Shown here: positions 33,900 to 43,360 of the stretch, piece after piece
Numbering within the stretch: the stretch's first letter is position 1
How the letters are laid out: every line of letters starts with the position of its first letter
NCBI GenBank assembly: GCA_035645555.1
Contig: DASQMI010000098.1
Coordinates: 1-64,000 of the forward strand
Direction: 5' to 3'
From: Lysobacter_F sp035645555
GTDB taxonomy: Bacteria; Pseudomonadota; Gammaproteobacteria; Xanthomonadales; Xanthomonadaceae
Length of the DNA: 64,000 bases
Notes under the pieces: model-generated
The model's database searches: none
Told to the model about the DNA's origin: nothing
What the model saw: the letters and a program-made list of their open reading frames with translations, nothing else
Made by a program: the position numbers and the translations under genes

Positions 33900-35708
33900 T
33901 CAGCGGCCGCGCAGGAACCAGCGGTCGATTTCGGCCAGCGAGAAGCGCGCCCAGGTCGGGCGGCCGTGGTTGCACTGCCCCGAGCGCTCGGTCGCTTCCA
34001 TCTCGCGCAGCAACGCGTTCATCTCCGGCAGCGTCAGCCGGCGATGCGCGCGCACGGCACCGTGACAGGCCATCGTGGCGAGCAGTTCGTCGCGTGCGGC
34101 GGCGATGCGCCGGCTCTGGCCGTGTTCGACCAGATCGCCCAGCACGTCGCGGATCAGCGCTTCGACGTCGCCGTGCGCCAGCAACGCGGGAACGCCGCGC
34201 AGCAGCAGCGACTGCGGGCCGGTGCGCGTGATCTCGAACCCGAGCTGCGCCAGCGTGGCCGCCTCGCGTTCGGCGGCGTCCGCTTCGCGCTCGGACACCG
34301 CCAGCGTCTGCGGCACCAGGAGCGGCTGCATGCGCAGGCCTTCGCCGTCGTGCCCGAGCTTGAGCTTCTCGTAGACGATGCGCTCGTGCGCGGCGTGCAT
34401 GTCGACCACGATCAGCCCCTCGCGGCTTTCGGCGAGGATATAGATGCCGTGCAACTGCGCGATCGCGTAGCCGAGCGGCGGCATCGTGTCTCCGCCGGCC
34501 TGCGGCTCGGCGCGATCGGCGCCCGCGGTTTCGCCCGGCACCGCGTACAGCGCCTGGTAGGCGGCACGCGTGTCCTCCACCTTCAGTCCGAGCGCGGGCT
34601 GCGCGACGGCCCAGCGCGGCGCCGGCATGGCAGATGCGGCCACGGCAAACGGCGCCGTATCCGCTTCGACGGATCCCGCGACGGTGGCCACGCCCGCGCG
34701 GGTCTGCGCCAGCGCGTCCTGCAGCGTGCGGTAGACGAAATCGTGGATCAGCCGCGCGTCGCGGAAGCGCACCTCGTGCTTGGCCGGATGCACGTTGACG
34801 TCGACCCGGCGCGGATCGAGTTCGAGGAACAGCACGTACGCCGGCTGGCGTCCGTGGAACAGCACGTCGGCATACGCCTGCTTCACCGCGTGCGCGATGC
34901 TGCGGTCCCGCACCGCGCGGCCGTTCACGAAGACGAACTGCTGGTCGGCGCTGGCGCGGTTGTAGACCGGCTGCGCGATCCAGCCGTGCAGACGCAGCTC
35001 GCTGCGGCCGTCGCCCGGATGCACGGCGTGATCCACTCGCAGCGCGTGGCGCACGAACTCCTCGCCCAGCGCTTCGTGCAGGCGCGGCTCCGCGAGCAGC
35101 GTGCCCTCGCCTTTCCAGCGCCGCGACGGCTTGCCGTTGTGCGACAGGCGCAGCTCGACGTCCGGTCGCGCCAGCGCGAGCTGGCGCAGCCAATCCTCGA
35201 TGTGGGCGAGCTCGGTGCGCTCCGCCTTCAGGAACTTGCGGCGCGCCGGCACGTTGTAGAACAGGTCACGCACCTCGACCGTGGTACCGGTCGGATGCGG
35301 CTTCGGCACCACCGTGCCGACGCGACCGCCGTCGACGTCGAGGCAGGCGCCGTGCGCCGCATCCGCGGTACGCGACGCGATCAGAAAACGACTGACGGAC
35401 GCGATCGACGGCAACGCCTCGCCCCGGAAGCCGAGCGTGGCTACCGCCTCGAGATCGTCCAGCGATGCGATCTTGCTGGTGGCGTGCCGCGACACCGCGA
35501 GCGGCAGTTCGTCGGCCGGGATACCGCCGCCGTTGTCGCGGATGCGGATCAGGCGCACGCCGCCTTCCTCGAGCTCGACATCGACGCGGCTGGCGCCGGC
35601 ATCGAGCGCGTTCTCGACCAGTTCCTTGACCACCGACGCCGGGCGTTCGACCACCTCGCCTGCGGCGATCTGGTTGATCAGCACGTCGGGCAGCGGGCGG
35701 ATGCTCAT
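33900..35708 (-). CDS. mutL: DNA mismatch repair protein MutL
   Basis: A 602-residue protein. The GHKL ATPase domain has IAAGEVVERPASVVKELVENALDAGA (17-42), DNGGGIP and GFRGEALPSI. The C-terminal domain contains VVDMHAAHERIVYEKLK near 425, a D-M-H-A-x2-E-x4-E form of the endonuclease metal motif. This predicts a MutL that nicks DNA itself, as in pseudomonads and unlike E. coli. It is the last gene in nnrDE-tsaE-amiC-mutL; the gap to amiC is 126 bases. Confidence 0.97.
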   Translation of the reverse strand: MSIRPLPDVLINQIAAGEVVERPASVVKELVENALDAGASRVDVELEEGGVRLIRIRDNGGGIPADELPLAVSRHATSKIASLDDLEAVATLGFRGEALPSIASVSRFLIASRTADAAHGACLDVDGGRVGTVVPKPHPTGTTVEVRDLFYNVPARRKFLKAERTELAHIEDWLRQLALARPDVELRLSHNGKPSRRWKGEGTLLAEPRLHEALGEEFVRHALRVDHAVHPGDGRSELRLHGWIAQPVYNRASADQQFVFVNGRAVRDRSIAHAVKQAYADVLFHGRQPAYVLFLELDPRRVDVNVHPAKHEVRFRDARLIHDFVYRTLQDALAQTRAGVATVAGSVEADTAPFAVAASAMPAPRWAVAQPALGLKVEDTRAAYQALYAVPGETAGADRAEPQAGGDTMPPLGYAIAQLHGIYILAESREGLIVVDMHAAHERIVYEKLKLGHDGEGLRMQPLLVPQTLAVSEREADAAEREAATLAQLGFEITRTGPQSLLLRGVPALLAHGDVEALIRDVLGDLVEHGQSRRIAAARDELLATMACHGAVRAHRRLTLPEMNALLREMEATERSGQCNHGRPTWARFSLAEIDRWFLRGR

Positions 35709-35834
35709 GCGGATGCGCCGCAGGCGCTGCGATACAGATCGAGGGTGACAGCAACGGAACGCGGACTCGGCATCGTCACGGCAGTGGCGGCACGCGGTGC
35801 CGGTTCAGGCCGCGATGATAACGAAGCGGTTCGC

Positions 35835-37301
35835 TCAGGGTGCGCCGGCGGCGCCGGCGGACGCCGACGCGGTCGCCTGCAGCTGCTGCGCGCGCGCGGC
35901 GAACAGCGTGCCCGGCGGCGGCTGGCGGGTGAAATAGCCGTTGATGCCATCGAGCACGGCGGCAGCGAGCCGGCGCTGGTGCGCGGCATCGGACAGCAGC
36001 CGCTCCTCGTCGGGATTGGAGATGAACGCGGTTTCCACCAGCATCGCCGGCATGTCCGACGTGCGCAGCACGGCGAAGTTGGCGCGCTCGATCCGCGGCT
36101 TGTGATTGCGGCCGACGCGCGCCAGGCCGCCGAGCACCTGCTGCGCGGCATCTTCCGACGCGCGCATCTGGCCGCTCTGGGTGAGATCGATCAGCACCGA
36201 GGTCAGCGTGGCATCGGCATGCTTGACCTTGACGCCGCCGATCAGGTCAGCGGCGTTCTCCTTGTCGGCGAGCCAGCGGGCGCGCTGCGACGAGGCGCCC
36301 TTCAGCGACAGTACGTACACGGACGAGCCGCGCGCGCTGCGGTTCTCCGCCGCGTCCGCGTGGATCGAAATGAACATGTCCGCGCGCGCCTGCCGCGCCA
36401 GCTGGGTACGCCGGTGCAGGGGCAGGAACACGTCGGTGTCGCGGGTGAGGTAAGCCTTTAGGCCAGGAGTCGCGTTGATCTGGCGTGCGAGCTCGCGCGC
36501 GATGGCGAGCGTGATGTCCTTCTCGCGCTTGCCGCTCGGCCCGATCGCGCCCGGATCCTGGCCGCCGTGCCCAGGGTCGATCGCGATCACCAGGGGCCGC
36601 AGCGGGCTGGTCGACCTGATCGGCGCCTGCAGCGGCGCGGACGAGTTGCTGGCGGCGGGCGCCGGCGGCTCGGTGCGTGCGACCGGCGGCGTGACCGGCG
36701 GCGGCGGACTTGCCGCTGCGGCGGGTGCGGTCGGCACCGGCGCGGCGTCGGCGATGATTTCGGTGATCAGTCGGCTGGTGGCGGCATTGGACGCAGCCAC
36801 CGCGCCCGCATCGGAGACGGTTGTGGCGGCGTGTACGCTGGCCTGCGCCGGAACGGCCGCGGCAGCGGCGGTCGCCGTCGCGGGCGTCGTCGTCTCGCCG
36901 TCTCCCGGCCACTCGACCACCAGCCGCGGCCCATCCACGGCCGGCTCCAGACGCGGGTTGAGCGCCGCCACCGGCTGGGCCAAGTCGAAAACCAGGCGCA
37001 GCGTGCCGTCGGCCGGCTGGCCGGTGCGGATCGCCCGGACCACGCCCGATGGGGCCGGCAGACGGACGTTGCGACCGAGCGCCGACGCGGGCAGATCGAC
37101 CACCAGGCGGTCTGGGTTGGACAGGCTGAGCAGGGTGTAGCGGACGCTGGCGTCGAGCGCGATCTCCGCGCGGGTACCGGTCGGGCCGGTGGCCAGGTGG
37201 AGGCCCCTCACCTCCGCCGCATGCGCGAGGTTCCACGCCAGGCCGGCGAGTAACGCCGCTCCCAGCATCAGCCTCTGGACGGTAGCCCCCCACGCGCGCA
37301 T
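35835..37301 (-). CDS. N-acetylmuramoyl-L-alanine amidase (AmiC/AmiB type)
   Basis: A 488-residue periplasmic amidase that splits septal peptidoglycan. It has a signal peptide (about 1-28), an AMIN domain (30-130: YTLLSLSNPDRLVVDLPAS), a Pro/Ala-rich linker (130-235), and an Amidase_3 domain with IDPGHGGQDPGAIG near 242, GKREKDITLAIARELA with a zinc Glu, ISIHADAAENRSARG with a zinc His, and LVETAFISNPDEE with the catalytic Glu. No LysM repeat is present at the C-terminus. It sits between tsaE and mutL as amiB does in E. coli. Confidence 0.95.
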   Translation of the reverse strand: MRAWGATVQRLMLGAALLAGLAWNLAHAAEVRGLHLATGPTGTRAEIALDASVRYTLLSLSNPDRLVVDLPASALGRNVRLPAPSGVVRAIRTGQPADGTLRLVFDLAQPVAALNPRLEPAVDGPRLVVEWPGDGETTTPATATAAAAAVPAQASVHAATTVSDAGAVAASNAATSRLITEIIADAAPVPTAPAAAASPPPPVTPPVARTEPPAPAASNSSAPLQAPIRSTSPLRPLVIAIDPGHGGQDPGAIGPSGKREKDITLAIARELARQINATPGLKAYLTRDTDVFLPLHRRTQLARQARADMFISIHADAAENRSARGSSVYVLSLKGASSQRARWLADKENAADLIGGVKVKHADATLTSVLIDLTQSGQMRASEDAAQQVLGGLARVGRNHKPRIERANFAVLRTSDMPAMLVETAFISNPDEERLLSDAAHQRRLAAAVLDGINGYFTRQPPPGTLFAARAQQLQATASASAGAAGAP

Positions 37302-37388
37302 GGCCGGTAGTCAATCACCGGCGCATCACCTTTGCAAGCGGTTTTTCCTTACAGAACGGGCACCTGTCGCATTTTTCTCAGGAAGGCT

Positions 37389-37868
37389 TCAGGAAAGGTC
37401 AGCAAGCCCCTGCCCTTCGGTTGCTCTCCGGCACCACGCCAGCCCCGCCTGCGAGCGCGGGTGCAGCCGCACCTGCCGTCCGTCGCCGTCGATCGCCAGC
37501 TCGATCTCGAGATCCGCCGGCGGCAGCCCGCCTGCGCCGCGTTCGGGCCACTCCACCAGCCACAGCACCGCCTCGTCGCCGTCCAGACCGAGGAACTCCA
37601 GCTCGCCGGGATCGGCGATGCGGTACAGGTCCAGATGCCAGGCTTCGCCCCCCGCGGGCAGCGGGTGGCGCTCGACCAGCGTGTAGGTGGGGCTGCGGAT
37701 CGCCCCGGTGACGCCGAGCGCACGCAGCAGCGCGCGCGCGAGCGTCGACTTGCCCGCGCCGAGGTCGCCGCGCAGGAACACCACCGCGCGCGCCGGCCGG
37801 GTCGCGGCGAGCGCCGCGCCGAGGCGCTCTGTCGCCACCGCGTCGGCGAGATGCAGCGTGTCGGTCAT
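37389..37868 (-). CDS. tsaE: tRNA N6-threonylcarbamoyladenosine synthesis ATPase TsaE
   Basis: A 159-residue ATPase needed with TsaB/TsaD for t6A37 modification of tRNAs. It has Walker A FLRGDLGAGKSTLARALLRALG near 31-52, IRSPTYTLVERH near 60, WHLDLYRIADPGELEFLGLD with the conserved D-Y-R, and WLVEWPERG. The start ATG 37868 overlaps the nnrDE stop by four bases, so translation is coupled. Confidence 0.96.
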   Translation of the reverse strand: MTDTLHLADAVATERLGAALAATRPARAVVFLRGDLGAGKSTLARALLRALGVTGAIRSPTYTLVERHPLPAGGEAWHLDLYRIADPGELEFLGLDGDEAVLWLVEWPERGAGGLPPADLEIELAIDGDGRQVRLHPRSQAGLAWCRRATEGQGLADLS

Positions 37869-39361
37869 GCGCGCGGCTCCGGATTCGCCTGCCGCCGCAG
37901 CCACGGCATCAGGTCGGTCGGCAGCAGGCCGCGTTCGCCGTCGCGGGCGGCGGCGTCGCCTGCGTCGGCATGCAGCAGGGCACCTGCGCAGGCGGCGTCG
38001 AACGGCGACAGCCCTTGCGCGAGCAGCGCGGCGATCACCCCGGTCAGCACATCGCCCATGCCGGCCACCGCCATGCCCGGGTTGCCCGCCTCGATCACGC
38101 ATGGCGTCCGCTCCGGCGCCGTCACGACGGTGCCCGCGCCCTTGAGCACGACGACCGCGCCGAACCGCTGCGCCAGCGCATGCGCGGCGGCGAAGCGATC
38201 GCGCTGGACCGCCGCGGCGTCGCACTTCAATAGCCGCGCGGCCTCCCCCGGATGGGGCGTGAGCACCGCCGCGCCGTGCGGCGGCTCCACCGCACCCGCA
38301 GCAAGCAGGTTGAGCGCATCGGCGTCCCACACCGCCGGCACCGGCGCGTGCGCGGCCGCGCGCAGCAACCCGCGCCCCCACGCCTGCTGGCCCAGGCCGG
38401 GACCGAGCGCGAGCGCATCCGCCGCCGGCAGGCGTGCAACAAGCGCTTCGCCCGATTCAACCGTATTCGACATCGCCTCCGGCAGCCGTGCGAGTGCGGC
38501 GACGACGTGCGCCTCGCGAGTGGCGAGCTCCACCCAGCCCGCGCCGCAACGCAGCGCGGCCTCGGCGCACAGCAGCAGCGCGCCGCCGCTGCCGTGGTCG
38601 CCGCCCACGCACAGCACGCGACCGTGCCGGCCCTTGTGGCTGTCGCGCCGACGCGGCGCCAGCCAGTGCGCCAGCGCCTCGGCCTGCAAGCCGTAAGCGG
38701 CCGGCGCGGTTTCGCACCACGCAGGGCGGTGGTCGAGCATTGCGAGCGCGAGCGCACCGACGTGATCGAGCGCGCGCCCGCTGCGCAGGCCCGCCTTCGG
38801 CAGCAGGAACTCCAGCGTGCAGTCGGCTTCGACCGCAGCGCCGGGCACCGCACCGGTGGCCGCATCGACGCCGCTCGGCACGTCGAGCGCCAGCACCGGT
38901 GCCGGATGCGTATTGATCGCGGCGATCAGCTGTGCGGTGTCCGCGTCGGGCGCGCGCGCGAGACCGATGCCGAACAGCGCGTCGACGGCCACGTCCGCGT
39001 CCGGCAAGCCGCCCTCGAACGCCTGCACATGGCCGCCGGCCTCGCGCAGCATCGCCTCGGCCGGCATCGCGAGCCCGCGTGGCGCGTGGGCCGGCAGGCG
39101 CACGACCGCGACCTCGCGTCCGCTGCGCAGCGCATGCGCGGCGAGCACGCAGCCGTCGCCGCCGTTGTGTCCCGGCCCGCACACCACCAGCACGCGGCGC
39201 GCCTGCGGCCAGCGCGCGAGCAGCTCGCGCCAGGCCGCCCGGCCGGCGCGGCGCATCAGCTCGAACGGATCGCCGAGCGCATCGGCCGCGCGTGCCTCCA
39301 GCGCGCGCAACGCGGCGATGTCGTACAGGTTTCGCGCGGGAAGCAGCGCAGGGTCGGGCAT
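37865..39361 (-). CDS. Bifunctional NAD(P)H-hydrate epimerase / ADP-dependent dehydratase
   Basis: A 498-residue fusion that repairs damaged NAD(P)H hydrates. The N-terminal epimerase (about 1-215) has LMRRAGRAAWREL, VVCGPGHNGGDGCVLAAHAL and ALDVPSGVDAATG. The C-terminal kinase-fold dehydratase (about 225-490) has SHKGRHGRVLCVGGDHGSGGALLLCAEAALR, LTPHPGEAARLL and NPGMAVAGMGDVLTGVIAALL (in parts). This is the nnr (yjeF) gene of the conserved yjeF-yjeE-amiB-mutL neighbourhood. Its start faces queG 25 bases away. Confidence 0.95.
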   Translation of the reverse strand: MPDPALLPARNLYDIAALRALEARAADALGDPFELMRRAGRAAWRELLARWPQARRVLVVCGPGHNGGDGCVLAAHALRSGREVAVVRLPAHAPRGLAMPAEAMLREAGGHVQAFEGGLPDADVAVDALFGIGLARAPDADTAQLIAAINTHPAPVLALDVPSGVDAATGAVPGAAVEADCTLEFLLPKAGLRSGRALDHVGALALAMLDHRPAWCETAPAAYGLQAEALAHWLAPRRRDSHKGRHGRVLCVGGDHGSGGALLLCAEAALRCGAGWVELATREAHVVAALARLPEAMSNTVESGEALVARLPAADALALGPGLGQQAWGRGLLRAAAHAPVPAVWDADALNLLAAGAVEPPHGAAVLTPHPGEAARLLKCDAAAVQRDRFAAAHALAQRFGAVVVLKGAGTVVTAPERTPCVIEAGNPGMAVAGMGDVLTGVIAALLAQGLSPFDAACAGALLHADAGDAAARDGERGLLPTDLMPWLRRQANPEPRA

Positions 39362-39386
39362 CGGCGGATTCTATACTTGGCCTACC

Positions 39387-40454
39387 GTGACGCCCTCCCC
39401 GCCCGACCTGCACGCGCTCGCGCAGCGCATCCGTGAGCTCGCCCGTGAGCACGGCTTCCAGCGCGTCGGCATCGCCGGTGTCGAGCTCGGCGAGGACGAG
39501 GCGCGCCTGCGCGACTGGCTCGAGCAGGGCCTGTACGGATCGATGGAATGGATGGCGCGCCACGGTGACCTGCGCGCGCGCCCGCAGGCGCTGGTGCCGG
39601 GCACGGTGCGGGTGATTTCGGTCGGCCTCGATTACGGACGCAATCCGGACGAGGCCTGGGCCACGCTGGACGACGGCGAACGCGCGTACGTCGCGCGCTA
39701 CGCACTCGGCCGCGATTACCACAAGCTGATGCGCAACCGGCTGCAGAAGCTGGCCGACCGCGTCGCCGCCGAGATCGGTCCGTTCGGTCATCGCGCGTTC
39801 GTCGATTCGGCGCCGGTGCTGGAACGCGCACTGGCGCGCAACGCCGGGCTCGGCTGGATCGGCAAGAACACCTGCCTGATCGACCGCAACGGTGGCTCGT
39901 GGTTCTTCCTCGGCGAGATCTTCGTCGACCTCCCACTGCCGGTGGACACGCCGGCAAGCGCGCACTGCGGCACCTGCACGCGCTGCCTCGACGTCTGTCC
40001 GACGCGCGCGTTCATCGGGCCGTGGCAGCTCGACGCGCGCCGCTGCATCGCCTATCTCACCATCGAGCACGAAGGGCCCATCGATCCCGAGCTGCGCCCG
40101 CTGATCGGCAACCGCATCTTCGGCTGCGATGACTGCCAGCTGGTGTGCCCGTGGAACAAGTTCGCCCGGCGCACCGACGAAGCGGACTTCCGCGCGCGCA
40201 ACGACCTCGACCGCGCCACGCTGGTGGAACTGTTCGCGTGGAGCGAGCAGGAATTTCTGCAGCGCAGCGAGGGCAGCGCGATCCGCCGCAGCGGCTACTC
40301 GCGCTGGCTGCGCAATCTGGCGATCGCACTCGGCAACGCGCCGACCACGCCCCAGGTGGTCGCAGCACTGGAATCGCGGCGCAATAGCGAGGATCCGGTC
40401 GTGCGTGACAGCGTGGAATGGGCGCTCGCCCGCCACGCCGGCTCGCCGGTGTAG
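39387..40454 (+). CDS. queG: Epoxyqueuosine reductase QueG
   Basis: A 355-residue cobalamin-dependent iron-sulfur enzyme that makes the last step to queuosine in tRNA. It has AFVDSAPVLERALARNAGLGWIGKNTCLI near 135-160 (in parts), and two 4Fe-4S sites: CGTCTRCLDVCPTRAF near 195 and CDDCQLVCPWNKFA near 250, with a HEAT-like C-terminus. The start GTG 39387 is preceded by TATACT at 39372-39377, nine bases before, and there is no ribosome site, so a leaderless or nearly leaderless mRNA is likely. It is divergent from nnrDE, as in E. coli (yjeS). Confidence 0.95.
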   Translation: MTPSPPDLHALAQRIRELAREHGFQRVGIAGVELGEDEARLRDWLEQGLYGSMEWMARHGDLRARPQALVPGTVRVISVGLDYGRNPDEAWATLDDGERAYVARYALGRDYHKLMRNRLQKLADRVAAEIGPFGHRAFVDSAPVLERALARNAGLGWIGKNTCLIDRNGGSWFFLGEIFVDLPLPVDTPASAHCGTCTRCLDVCPTRAFIGPWQLDARRCIAYLTIEHEGPIDPELRPLIGNRIFGCDDCQLVCPWNKFARRTDEADFRARNDLDRATLVELFAWSEQEFLQRSEGSAIRRSGYSRWLRNLAIALGNAPTTPQVVAALESRRNSEDPVVRDSVEWALARHAGSPV

Positions 40455-40462
40455 GTCTTGAC

Positions 40463-41974
40463 TCAGCCGCGCCGCAGTTCGGCGATCAGCGCGCGCGTCA
40501 CCGGATCCTCCGCCTCGCGCTCGCCGGCCAGCGCCGGCAGCAGCCGGTTCGCGACCTGTTTGCCGAGCTCGACGCCGAACTGGTCGAACGCGTTGATCCC
40601 CCACACCACCGACTGCAGGTACACGCTGTGCTCGTACAGCGCGATCAACGCGCCGAGCGCGCGCGGCGTCAGCGCGTCGAGCAGCATCAGCGTGCTCGGC
40701 CGGTCACCGCTATAGGCGCGGTGCGGATCGTCGCTGCGCTGGCCGTTGGCGAACGCTTCGCTCTGCGCCAGCAGGTTCGACAGCAGCGCGCCATGATTGT
40801 CCGGGTACGGCGCGTCGGCGCGTACGACGCCGATGAAGTCGCACGGCACGATTGACGTGCCCTGGTGCAGGGCTTGGAAGAAGCTGTGCTGGGTGTCGGT
40901 GCCCGGACCGCCCCACCACACCGGCACGGTCTGCCAGCGCACCGGCTGCCCGTCGCGCGTCACCGACTTGCCGAGGCTCTCCATCACCAGCTGCTGCAGG
41001 TAGTTCGGCAGCAGCCGCAGGCGCTCGTCGTACGGCAGGACCGCATGGCTGGCGAGGTCGCGCGCGTTGCGGTTCCACACCGCGGTGAGCGCGTGCCACA
41101 CGGCGAGGTTGCGCTCCGGCTCGCTGTTGAGCACGTGCGCATCCATCTCCGCGGCGCCGTCCAACAGCGCCTCGAAGCCGTCCATGCCGATCGCCAGCGC
41201 GATCGGCAGGCCCACCGCCGACCACATCGAGTAGCGTCCGCCGACCCAGTCCCACATCGGCAGGATGCGCTCCGGCGGTATACCGTACTGCGCGGCGCGC
41301 TCGACGTTGGCGCTGATCGCATACAGGCGCGAGTCGTCGCCGAGCCAGCGGCGCAAGATCGTGCCGTTGAGCAACGTCTCCTGCGTGCCGAAGCTCTTGG
41401 AGATCAGCAGTCCCGCGGTGCGCGCCGGATCGAGTCCCGCCAGCACACGCTGTGCGGCGTGACCGTCGACGTTGGAGAGGAAATGCACGCGGAAGCGCCC
41501 GCCCTGCGGCGGCGCGAGCGCATCCACCGCGAGCCTAGGGCCGAGGTCGGAGCCGCCGATACCGACGCTGACGATGTCGGTCACCGGCGACGTGGCCAGC
41601 GCCTCGATCACCGCGCGCATGCGGTCGCGCACCGCGGTTGCCTCGCCGTGCGCCGTGCGCGCCACCGGCGAGGACGACAGGTTGCCGCGCAGCGCGGTAT
41701 GCAGCGCGGCGCGGCGCTCGGTGTTGTTGACTAGCTCGCCACCGAACAGCGCGCGCAGGTGCGCCAGCACATCGATCGAACGCGCCAGCGCGAAGAGCGC
41801 GTCCAGCGCCGGACGGTCGTAGTGCTGGCGGGCGAAGTTGGCGTACAGCGGCCCGACCCGCAGCGCGAAGTCCTGCGCACGGGCGGGATCGGCGGTGATC
41901 AGTTCGCGCAGCGGAATCCGGGCGACGCGCGCCGCCTCGGCGCGCAGGGGGCTGAGGCGGGCTTCGGCGTCCAT
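40463..41974 (-). CDS. pgi: Glucose-6-phosphate isomerase
   Basis: A 503-residue isomerase interconverting glucose-6-phosphate and fructose-6-phosphate. It has VSVGIGGSDLGPRL near 140, LISKSFGTQETLLN near 205, the conserved WDWVGGRYSMWSAVGLPIAL near 250, QLVMESLGKSV with the catalytic Glu near 335, GPGTDTQHSFFQALHQGT near 370, and a late Lys in AFDQFGVELGKQVA. It is slightly shorter than the E. coli enzyme (549). It lies 11 bases downstream of panD and may be the last gene of that transcript. Confidence 0.97.
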   Translation of the reverse strand: MDAEARLSPLRAEAARVARIPLRELITADPARAQDFALRVGPLYANFARQHYDRPALDALFALARSIDVLAHLRALFGGELVNNTERRAALHTALRGNLSSSPVARTAHGEATAVRDRMRAVIEALATSPVTDIVSVGIGGSDLGPRLAVDALAPPQGGRFRVHFLSNVDGHAAQRVLAGLDPARTAGLLISKSFGTQETLLNGTILRRWLGDDSRLYAISANVERAAQYGIPPERILPMWDWVGGRYSMWSAVGLPIALAIGMDGFEALLDGAAEMDAHVLNSEPERNLAVWHALTAVWNRNARDLASHAVLPYDERLRLLPNYLQQLVMESLGKSVTRDGQPVRWQTVPVWWGGPGTDTQHSFFQALHQGTSIVPCDFIGVVRADAPYPDNHGALLSNLLAQSEAFANGQRSDDPHRAYSGDRPSTLMLLDALTPRALGALIALYEHSVYLQSVVWGINAFDQFGVELGKQVANRLLPALAGEREAEDPVTRALIAELRRG

Positions 41975-41985
41975 GCGGTGTTCGG

Positions 41986-42366
41986 TCAGGCGGCTTGCGC
42001 GGGAATGGAGGTGTTGGTGTGGGTCAGCCGGTTGTGGCGGTCGACGTAGACGAGCGTCGGCTTGAAGTTCGCCACCTCGGCCTCGTCGAGCATGCCATAG
42101 GCGCAGATGATGACCAGGTCACCGGGCTGCGCGAGATGCGCGGCGGCGCCGTTGACCGAGATCATGCCGCTGCCTTCCTCGCCGCGGATCGCGTAGGTGA
42201 CGAAGCGGTGGCCGTTGTTGATGTTGTAGATGTGCACCTGCTCGTACTCGCGGATGCCGGCGATATCGAGCAGACGGCCGTCGATCGCGCACGAGCCCTC
42301 GTAGTGCAGCTCGGCGTGGGTCACGGTGGCGCGGTGGATCTTGGCCTTGAGCAGGGACAGATGCAT
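41986..42366 (-). CDS. panD: Aspartate 1-decarboxylase
   Basis: A 126-residue pyruvoyl enzyme that makes beta-alanine for pantothenate. The self-cleavage site is Gly24-Ser25 in YEGSCAIDG; Lys9 and Arg54-region residues (HRFVTYAIRGEEGSGMISVNGAAAHLAQPGD, in parts) are conserved. The start is ATG 42366 (MHLSLLKAKIHRATVTHAELHY, in parts); an upstream frame to 42480 is not conserved. It follows panC by about 120 bases. Confidence 0.97.
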   Translation of the reverse strand: MHLSLLKAKIHRATVTHAELHYEGSCAIDGRLLDIAGIREYEQVHIYNINNGHRFVTYAIRGEEGSGMISVNGAAAHLAQPGDLVIICAYGMLDEAEVANFKPTLVYVDRHNRLTHTNTSIPAQAA

Positions 42367-42487
42367 GGCGGTCTCCGGCGCGAACGCGCGCGGGCGGGAA
42401 GAACGCGAGTTTACCAGCGCATTGCGCACTGCAACATGGTGCCGAACCGGGGGTGGGCGGGCGTTCACCCGCCGCGGCAACAGGCGC

Positions 42488-43336
42488 TCAGACGTCGAAT
42501 TCGAGGTTGTCGATCAACCGCGTGCGGCCCAGCCGCGCGGCGATCAGCGCCACCCGAGGGCCACGCTCGCCTTCGGCTGGAACGGTGAGATCCGGCCGTC
42601 GCACCACTGCGTAATCGGGCGCGAAGCCCGCCTCGCGCAGCTGCTCGCTCGCCGCGGCCTCCACCGCCTCGCGCCCGGCGCCGGCGCAGGTGGCCTCGCG
42701 CATCGCCTCGAGGGCGCGATGGATCGCCGCCGCTCGTGGACGCTCCTCGGCGGAGAGGTACTGATTGCGCGAGCTCATCGCCAGGCCGTCGGCCTCGCGT
42801 ACGGTGTCGCCGGCCAGCAGCTCGATCGGGAACGCCAGGTCGCGCACCAGATAGCGGATAACGGCGAGCTGCTGGTAGTCCTTGCGACCGAACGCCGCCA
42901 CGTCGGGGGTCACCTGGTTGAACAGCCGCGCGACCACAGTGGCCACACCGTCGAAGTGACCGGGGCGGTGCGCGCCCTCCAGCACCTCGGTCACGCCCGG
43001 CACCTGCACGCGCACGGTGGCCTCGACCCCGTACGGGTACATGGTGTCCACCGACGGCAGCCACAGCAGGTCGCAGCCGGCATCCGCGAGCCCGGCGGCA
43101 TCGGCCTGAGGCGTGCGCGGATAGCGGCTGAAGTCCTCGTTCGGGCCGAACTGGGTCGGGTTGACGAACACGCTCGCCACCACCCGGTCGGCGCGCGTGC
43201 GCGCCAGCTTTATCAGCGAGAAGTGGCCGTCGTGCAGGTTGCCCATGGTCGGCACGAAGCCGATCCGCAGCCCCTGCCGCCGCCATTCGGCGATGCGCGC
43301 GCGCAGCGCGGCCAGTTCCGTCGCGATCTCGATCAT
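42488..43336 (-). CDS. panC: Pantothenate synthetase
   Basis: A 282-residue ATP-dependent ligase joining pantoate and beta-alanine. It has VPTMGNLHDGHFSLIKLA near 30-47 with the HxGH-type motif, SVFVNPTQFGPNEDFSRYPR near 60-78, GHFDGVATVVARLFNQVTPDVAAFGRKDYQQL (in parts), and MSSRNQYLS near 185. It lies between panB and panD; 24 bases separate it from panB. Confidence 0.97.
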   Translation of the reverse strand: MIEIATELAALRARIAEWRRQGLRIGFVPTMGNLHDGHFSLIKLARTRADRVVASVFVNPTQFGPNEDFSRYPRTPQADAAGLADAGCDLLWLPSVDTMYPYGVEATVRVQVPGVTEVLEGAHRPGHFDGVATVVARLFNQVTPDVAAFGRKDYQQLAVIRYLVRDLAFPIELLAGDTVREADGLAMSSRNQYLSAEERPRAAAIHRALEAMREATCAGAGREAVEAAASEQLREAGFAPDYAVVRRPDLTVPAEGERGPRVALIAARLGRTRLIDNLEFDV

Positions 43337-43360
43337 GTCGAACCGATGGCGCCCGTTGCC

